DNA from: Psychrobacter sp. JCM 18903
Lineage (GTDB): Bacteria > Pseudomonadota > Gammaproteobacteria > Pseudomonadales > Moraxellaceae
Reading direction: 5' to 3'
NCBI RefSeq assembly: GCF_000586475.1
Contig: NZ_BAWJ01000008.1
Location: 62,001 to 126,000 of the forward strand
Length of the DNA stretch: 64,000 bases
The position numbers and the translations under genes were made by a program. The notes under the pieces were generated by a model that had not been told where the DNA came from, did not search any database, and saw nothing but the letters and a program-made list of their open reading frames with translations. Within the stretch, counting starts at the first letter, position 1. Every line of letters starts with the position of its first letter. Below, piece by piece: positions 57,099 through 64,000 of this stretch.

Positions 57099-60000
57099 AT
57101 GAAAAACCAGCCCAATGACATAGTGACGCTTGAGTGGTTATTACCACTGTTTAATCAGCAATTATCACAGATATCTGATGGCTGGCAGTTAGACGCTGAT
57201 AGCGCTGATTATGAGCAGATGGTGCAACATTATCATCAGGTTGGCGGCGCGCTAACGATGATTCGCCTTAATTTGTTAGCAGATCTTGCCAATAAACTGA
57301 GCTTGCTGGCAGATGTGAGCAGTCGCGAGCGTATTTCTGCTAACGACCGCCGCATTGGCCAGTTTTCTCATCGCTTACTACAGCGTGAGTTGAATCAATA
57401 CGCAGGTATGGGTAATCACAACACCGTTTTAATTGATAATGCTGCTGAGGAGCTTACTCAAGCACTATCGAAACTGGGGATAGCGCCAGATATCTCGGTC
57501 AGCTTGGCGAATACTCAGCATAAGAATCTAAATAATCATGCTATCGATGATCATATTATCGATGGTATCAATAGCATCGAAGTGATGATGCCGGCGAATA
57601 GAACGGCGACGCATTTAGCTGATTATCACTATCAACAATTATTACTGGTTTGGCGACAGCAAGTACAAGCGTTATTGAGTGCCAATACCAATCAACCGTC
57701 CTTATTGACTACACTAGAAAGAGTCAGCCAATACTTATGGCAGACCACTCAACATGATGACTTACAACGCCTTTGGTACTTAACGGAACTGTGGCTAAAT
57801 GACCTTGCTCATAATGATACCCCATTACCTGAGCATTATGCGTCATTGCTAAGTCAGCTGGATCAAGTAATAGAGTCTCGCACTCAGCAAGCTGAGTTAT
57901 CATCAAGCGTTATTCGAAGCTTAATCATAAAGGTGTATATCGAACTAAATAGCCTTGCTCAAAGTAGCAAGCGCACTCAGTCACTTCTAAATAATTTGTC
58001 GCAAACGTCGTCAACGGGATCACGTTTTTTACCACGTATACTCAGTGAGCTTGAGACACTTATCTTTACTTTGGATAAGCCAGACACGCTTCTCGTTCCT
58101 TTACAGAAAATACAAAGTCAACTCGAAGGTCGAGGTTGGACTTATTACGTGTCGCAAATACATGCAATTGTTACAGACATAGAGCAGGCTCTATCATCAG
58201 AAACAGGATTTGCACAAGAACAATGGCAGATTGAGCGTCAGCTTCAAGAGCTATATAACGCTATCTATCATACCGAACAGACGATATCTCTCAAAATAGG
58301 GGACGCCGCTTCTTTTACGACATTGTCTGCAACGTTTGAAGCTATTGAGACGCAGTCGGAAGAAAGTCCTGCGACGGCTTCCGTTGGTGGAAGTTTACGT
58401 GAGCTGCGCATCGCGGTAGAAGATGTCAAACAAAGCTTCCATGAATATGTACAGCGTCAAGACATTGACTTACTGCCCATTGCTGCTGATTTTACCGATA
58501 TTGGTGATGCTTTTGCCGATATGGGATTGCCATCAATTCGTCAAACCATGAATGATATGGCAAGCATATTTACACAATTGACCATTCATGAGATTGACGT
58601 ACTCAGTTGGGATGTGACTCAGGCATTGGCTGAAGGGCTAACGTCTATTGAATTGTTGCTTGACTACCTTGCACAGCAGGTTTTTGACCAGCAGCTATTA
58701 ATGCGGGCAAATGAGTATACTGCGACTGCCGCCCAACTTCTGACTCATTATATTGCATCGCCAGAGACGATTAGCGACACTTTCCTTACCCGAAAATCCG
58801 TAGCGACCAACGTATTGCGTTACGATGATAGTGGCGAGATTGCTCCTGCTAATAGTCAAAATGATGTTGCCAACCAAGCTTTGACTGATGTAGATAATGA
58901 GCGTGTGGTAGGGCAAGATACGGCTGATGATGATAGTACCGAGAGTGAACCATTAACGCTTGCTCGTGAGCAAGTTAAGCCTGATAATTTTGAGATGGAC
59001 GCAGAGATTCGTGACATCTTTATCGAAGAGGTGACGGAAGTCATTGCTGATTTAGAAGACTTTTTACCTATCTGGCAGCAAGACTCAAAGGATTTAACCC
59101 CACTCACTGAAGTGCGTAGAGGGTTCCATACTTTAAAAGGCTCAGGACGTATGGTTGGGGCTTTTAGCATCAGCGAGATGGCATGGTCGATCGAAAATCT
59201 GCTCAATCGCCTGTTAGATAAAACGCTGCCTGTCACAGATGAAGTTATAAGTCTGGTGATGAATACGGCAAAACGTCTACCAGCATTAGTGGTAGATTTT
59301 GAAGCACAACAATCTCCAAGCTTTGATCCTGCTGTCACTATTCTACAAAGCCATAACCTCATGACACAGCAACCTATCAATGCTGGGCTGACTATAATAG
59401 ATGCTGTCACTGCTGATTCAGACTCAGCATTAGAACTATCGCCTCCATTCGATGATGATGCTGAACTGCTAAGTGCTCTCGACATGAGTAATGAGTCAAA
59501 CGAGACAACTGCTGATAGTACAAAGGCACTGCTGTTGCTTCCTTATCTGCTATTGATATTCCAGCGATACTCAAACCCTTTATGCAAGAAACCGAGCAGC
59601 TATCGGCAGATGCTCATGATGCCGATCCTGATATTAAAGAGATATTTTTAGAAGAAGCTGATGAAGTATTGGCTGAGATTGTACCTTTATATGAAGATTG
59701 GCGATTATTGCCAGCCGACTTAAGCGGATTGGTGGATATTCGTCGTGGGTTCCATACCTTAAAAGGTTCCGGTCGTATGGTTGGTGCAAATTATACGGCT
59801 GAGCTGGCTTGGGCTATAGAAAATATGCTTAATCGCATTTTGGATCATAGTGTGACTGTCTCAGCAGATATGCGTCAGCTTATTGCCGATGTGCTAGCTG
59901 CCTATCCTGCGATGCTAACAGTATTTGAAAATGACAGCCAAAATTATCCAGCGATGGTGCCTTTATGGATCGCATGCGCCAATGCTTATAGTAAACAGCA

Positions 60001-63000
60001 AGGGGATGCATTTAGCTATTCTGCCTTGTATGAGCAAGCATCAAATAGTTCTGAGGATGAGAACATCCAAGCGTCAGTACTGTCGCCTGCTATTGATGAG
60101 CATAGCCCGACCCAAGATAATCTTAATACAGAGATAGATACCACGCTGCAGACGATTAATTCTGTCAATGAAATGATAGCAGAAGCGCCTATTTATTTAG
60201 CACCGCAAAGCGAAGAAGAAAAAATGTTTTGTGAGATTTTTATCGACGAAGCAGAAGGACTGTTGCAAGATATTGACCAATTCGTTGACGAGCATCAAGA
60301 TCAGTCTTATATTGAAGTAACGGATGAGATTGTACGCGCATTTCATACCTTGCGAGGGGCTTCAGGTTCTAGCGCTTTAGCAGCGATCAGCGAGGTTAGC
60401 GCAACGATAGAGCATAGCTTAGAGCTACTACAGCAGCAAGATACTGCGATGAATGCTCAACATCTAGAAGCATTGGCGAAGTCTGCTACGCTAATGGACG
60501 GTTATTTAAACAACTACAAGCAAAACGTTCAGCCGCAAAATATATCGATCGAAGATGCACAAAGTCAGCAAGATATAGCCTCATTGCAAGCCATGCTTGG
60601 TGATCAATACGTCATTAGCGATGATAAGGTCACGGCTGATAACAAACCAACGATAGAGCAGTTGTTAGACAATAATATTGATGAACTATTGGATGCTGAG
60701 TGGGAATTAGATGACGCACTTAATCACTCTGAGACAGCACATGTTCAGGCTATATATCGCAGCAAATATCGCAAATAGCTTACTTAGCCAATAAAGCAGC
60801 AGCGTTTCCAAAATTCACCTCTATTCTCAATGAGTTGGGTCACGCTTATGCCTATTTGAATGATAATATTGATACAGCAAGAAAGATCGATACCCAAGCG
60901 GTTTTACACGCTGGTCATGCTCAATTGGTTGGTTTGTTCGATGCATTGGCTGGTAGTACGTCATTGAAGATTGACCAACAAGTTATTGAAGATCTACAAC
61001 GTATTTACCAAGACGATGATAGCAATGGTGATGAGAGTGTCTTTGTCGTGAGAGCCGTTGCAGCACCTGAGCTACAGCTTGAATCTATTGATACTGATGC
61101 TGAGCTATTAGAGATATTTTTAGAAGAAGCTCAAGAGCTTGATGCCGCGCTGGATGAGAGTTTTAATAAGTGGCGTACTGATATCAGCAATATAAATGCG
61201 CTAAAAGTTTTACAGCGCCATCTGCACACTATCAAAGGTGGTGCGCGAATGGCAGGTATTCGTAGTATTGGTGATCTGACCCATGAAGCTGAAAGTGTCT
61301 ATGAAGCATTTGTAGAGAATAGAAGAATACCGACAGCACAATGGCTTGAAATAATGCAAATAGTGCAAGACACAATGTCGTTGCAAGTACTGCATATCGT
61401 AAATCATAAAAAATCATTTTTTGCCTCAGCGCTGATTGAGCAACTACAACAGTTTGTAAAAGCCCAAGCCTTGCCAGAAACGGTAGAGCTAATCATACCT
61501 ATTCCGAAAACCCACTTCGAACCTGAAGCACAAAATAGGGTGGCTAACAACGCTCACCTCAGCGCTGACGTATTTGATACCTTGAGCCTAGACATGATGA
61601 TTAAACAGTCATGGGCGAATGGTTTGCCAGATCCTGATATATTGTCGGTGTTTTTAGAAGAAGCTGAAGAGCTCACCAATCGTAATAAGTATCTGCAACT
61701 GTTCTTAACAGATACCAATAATACGACAGCATTACAGGCATTGCAGCGTGATTTGCATACCATCAAAGGTGGCGCACGAATGGTCACCGCAGCTGGTATC
61801 GCTGATCTGGCACATGAAATGGAATCGGTTTATACAGATTTTGTAGATAATCGTCGTCCTGCTACCAAAAAAGTATTGGAGTTGCTGGTTGCCAGTCATG
61901 ACTGGCTTGCTGATGCAATATCTATCCTTAGACAACATGTCAATCCACCGACGCCTGCGCTATTGATTGAGGCATTGCAGCAATTTAGTAAAAATCCTGA
62001 CAGCTTAAAGCAAATCCCTAAAGAATCCCTACAATCGCAGCATGAAGCGCTCTTTATTGCTAGAGAACAGCAAGACTCACAGTATCTGGCAAAAGATATT
62101 AGCGAGATGCCCTCTATGCTCAGCAGTACGGGTGAGGAAGATCAGAGTGCCAATAATAATGAGATGATTCGTATCTCAGGTGGTTTGATCGAGCATATGA
62201 TTAACCTGTCTGGTGAGTCAGCCATCAACCGTGCTCGTATCGATATGGGCATGAGTAGCTTGACCAATAGTATCGAAGATATGGGTATTACGGTACAGCG
62301 CTTAGCTGATCAGTTACGCCGAATGGAAATCGAGCTTGAGGCGCAGATCTTGTCGCAGATAGACGATGAGCTGATTAATCATGAAGGGTTTGACCCTCTA
62401 GAGATGGATCAATATTCTTCTTTAAATCAGTTATCCAAATCTTTGACAGAGTCAGCCTCAGATTTGATTGATATTAATCATACTCTATTAGAAAAAACAC
62501 GAGACAGTGAAAGCCTTTTATTACAGCTGTCTCGTACACAGACCGAGTTACAAGATGGGCTTATGAATTCACGTATGGTGCCGTTTACGCGCTTAACGCC
62601 ACGTCTTGAGCGTATCGTACGACAAACTGCCAATGAGCTGAATAAATCTGTTGAATTAACGATCATCAATGCCGATGATGAGATGGATAGAACCATTCTA
62701 GAGCGCATCACTTCACCGCTTGAACATATGCTCCGTAACGCCGTCGATCATGGCATCGAAAATACCTCAACGCGTTTAAAAGCAGGTAAAGAGCGTAGTG
62801 GGCGTATTACTCTTGAGGTAAATCGAGAAGGTAGTGAGATTGTTATTCAGTTAATAGATGACGGTCGCGGCATCGATGTAGAAGCCGTTCGTAACAAAGC
62901 CATTTCTCAAGGCTTGATTGATGCAAATGATAATAGCCTAACTGATCTTGATATCATGCAGTATATTTTCCATGCTGGATTGAGTACCAGTAAGCAAGTA

Positions 63001-64000
63001 ACGCAGATTTCTGGACGTGGCGTGGGCATGGACGTGGTCATCAGCGAGATTCGTCAATTAGGTGGTGCTGTATCGGTTGTCTCAGAGCTGGGTAAAGGCT
63101 CACGCTTTACGATGCGTTTACCACTGACGGTTGCGGTATCTGATGCATTGGTTGTGCGTGCCGCGGATCGCTATTATGCGATACCTTTGGTACAGATTGA
63201 GCGTGTGGTACGGATTAATCCAGAGAAGCTTTATGACTATTATCAGTCAGGTGATGCAACGTTGAACTTTGAAGATGTTGATTATCGAGTGCGTTATTTA
63301 AATGAGATTTTGTCAGGCAATGAACTGAATGAACTGGTCGTTAATACCAATACCAGTTTGCCACTTATTATCATTAAGAATCGTAGCGGACAGAATATTG
63401 CATTGCAGGTTGATCAGATTGCAGGGTCACGTATTGAAGTCGTGGTCAAACCTCTAGGACAACAATTATCGAATCTACCAGGTATTTCAGCAGCGACTAT
63501 CATGGGCGATGGTTCAGTAATGCTTATCTTAGACTTGATTGCTTTGATGCGTAATGCGCAGTTGGTCAAAAATATCTCACAATCTGCTGATGCTAAACGA
63601 AGTCGTTTAGAGTTTAAGTCTACTATTTTAGTGGTTGATGACTCTGTTACCGTACGTAAAGTGACGTCACGTTTCTTAGAGCGCCAAGGGTTTACTGTGG
63701 CGGTGGCAAAAGATGGTATCGATGCGATTGAGATATTACAAGACATGATACCAGACATGATATTGCTCGACATTGAGATGCCACGTATGGATGGTTTCGA
63801 GGTGGCTACTCAAGTGAGACACAGCAAGCGCTTACAACATATCCCAATCATCATGATCACATCACGTACAGGTGAAAAGCATCGTGAGCGTGCACTAGAG
63901 ATTGGCGTGAACGATTACATGGGTAAGCCATTCCAAGAACAAGAGCTACTTAATAAAATCCAGCACATACTGGGTCAAAAGGTCAGCTTAACTTATGAAG
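57099..64000 (+). CDS. chpA: Chemosensory histidine kinase ChpA, incomplete at window edge, two apparent frameshifts
   Basis: Central kinase of the Pil-Chp system; more than 2300 residues. Order: a FimL-like N-terminal region, five Hpt-type histidine sites (HTLKGSGRMVGAFS, HTLKGSGRMVGANY, HTLRGASGSSALA, HTIKGGARMAGI, HTIKGGARMVTA), dimerisation region, CheA-type ATPase (HMLRNAVDHGIE, DDGRGID, SGRGVGMDVV, GKGSRFTMRL), CheW domain, and a C-terminal receiver (VVDDSVTVRKV, LLDIEMPRMDGF, MGKPFQEQE). The frame changes near 59524-59530 and near 60770, one missing base each. It continues past 64000. P. aeruginosa ChpA has eight such sites, so this is a shorter form. Confidence 0.93.

Noticed and set aside
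58856..59485. 209-residue minus-strand frame within chpA
   Set aside because: Antisense shadow; the plus strand carries the Hpt motifs of ChpA.

Overview
The window looks like chromosomal DNA of a Moraxellaceae gammaproteobacterium, most probably Psychrobacter. This is inferred from the gene set (a pil-chp chemosensory cluster, ccmABCDE, FadE, a radC/coaBC divergent pair, YeiH with a LysR partner), the moderate base composition, and many acidic or low-complexity protein extensions. No tRNA, rRNA, CRISPR array or intact IS element was found.

Layout. 1-3.3 kb: a UPF0149 protein, two YbjQ-domain proteins, a small membrane protein and a BASS-type sodium symporter. 3.3-7.7 kb: an FNT channel and valS. 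7.7-10.1 kb: a probable acquired insert. It opens with a diverged second copy of the valS 3' end and carries one AT-rich gene that joins a GHKL ATPase to a Shedu-like PD-(D/E)XK nuclease-type domain. This is the best candidate for a little-described (anti-phage-like) system. 10.1-16 kb: a TerF-like TerD-VWA protein, a DUF454 protein, a cold-shock protein with a long leader, yeiH with a divergent LysR regulator, and a universal stress protein. 16-33 kb: a PreP-like M16 protease, a serine hydrolase, two NUDIX enzymes, an MpaB-like protein, a DUF2799 lipoprotein, NhaA, a TauE exporter, a dicarboxylate symporter and FadE. 33-43 kb: radC, coaBC, a second TauE protein, a histone-deacetylase-like enzyme, a YbjN-like protein, an unknown protein and ccmABCDE. 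43-52 kb: an aldo/keto reductase, the metNIQ methionine importer, a two-component system and an RND-type adaptor lipoprotein. 52.8-64 kb: pilG-pilH-pilI-pilJ-pilK-chpA for type IV pilus (twitching) control; chpA runs off the right edge.

A dominant technical feature is that about 21 apparent frameshifts break 16 otherwise good genes, including essential valS and coaBC. Nineteen fit one missing base, and many of those map to short homopolymers. They are most simply sequencing or assembly errors, so these genes are annotated as single spanning CDSs. Small non-coding mobile repeats (two MITE-like families with at least two and three copies, plus other candidate ends) sit at gene ends and in places supply stop codons.
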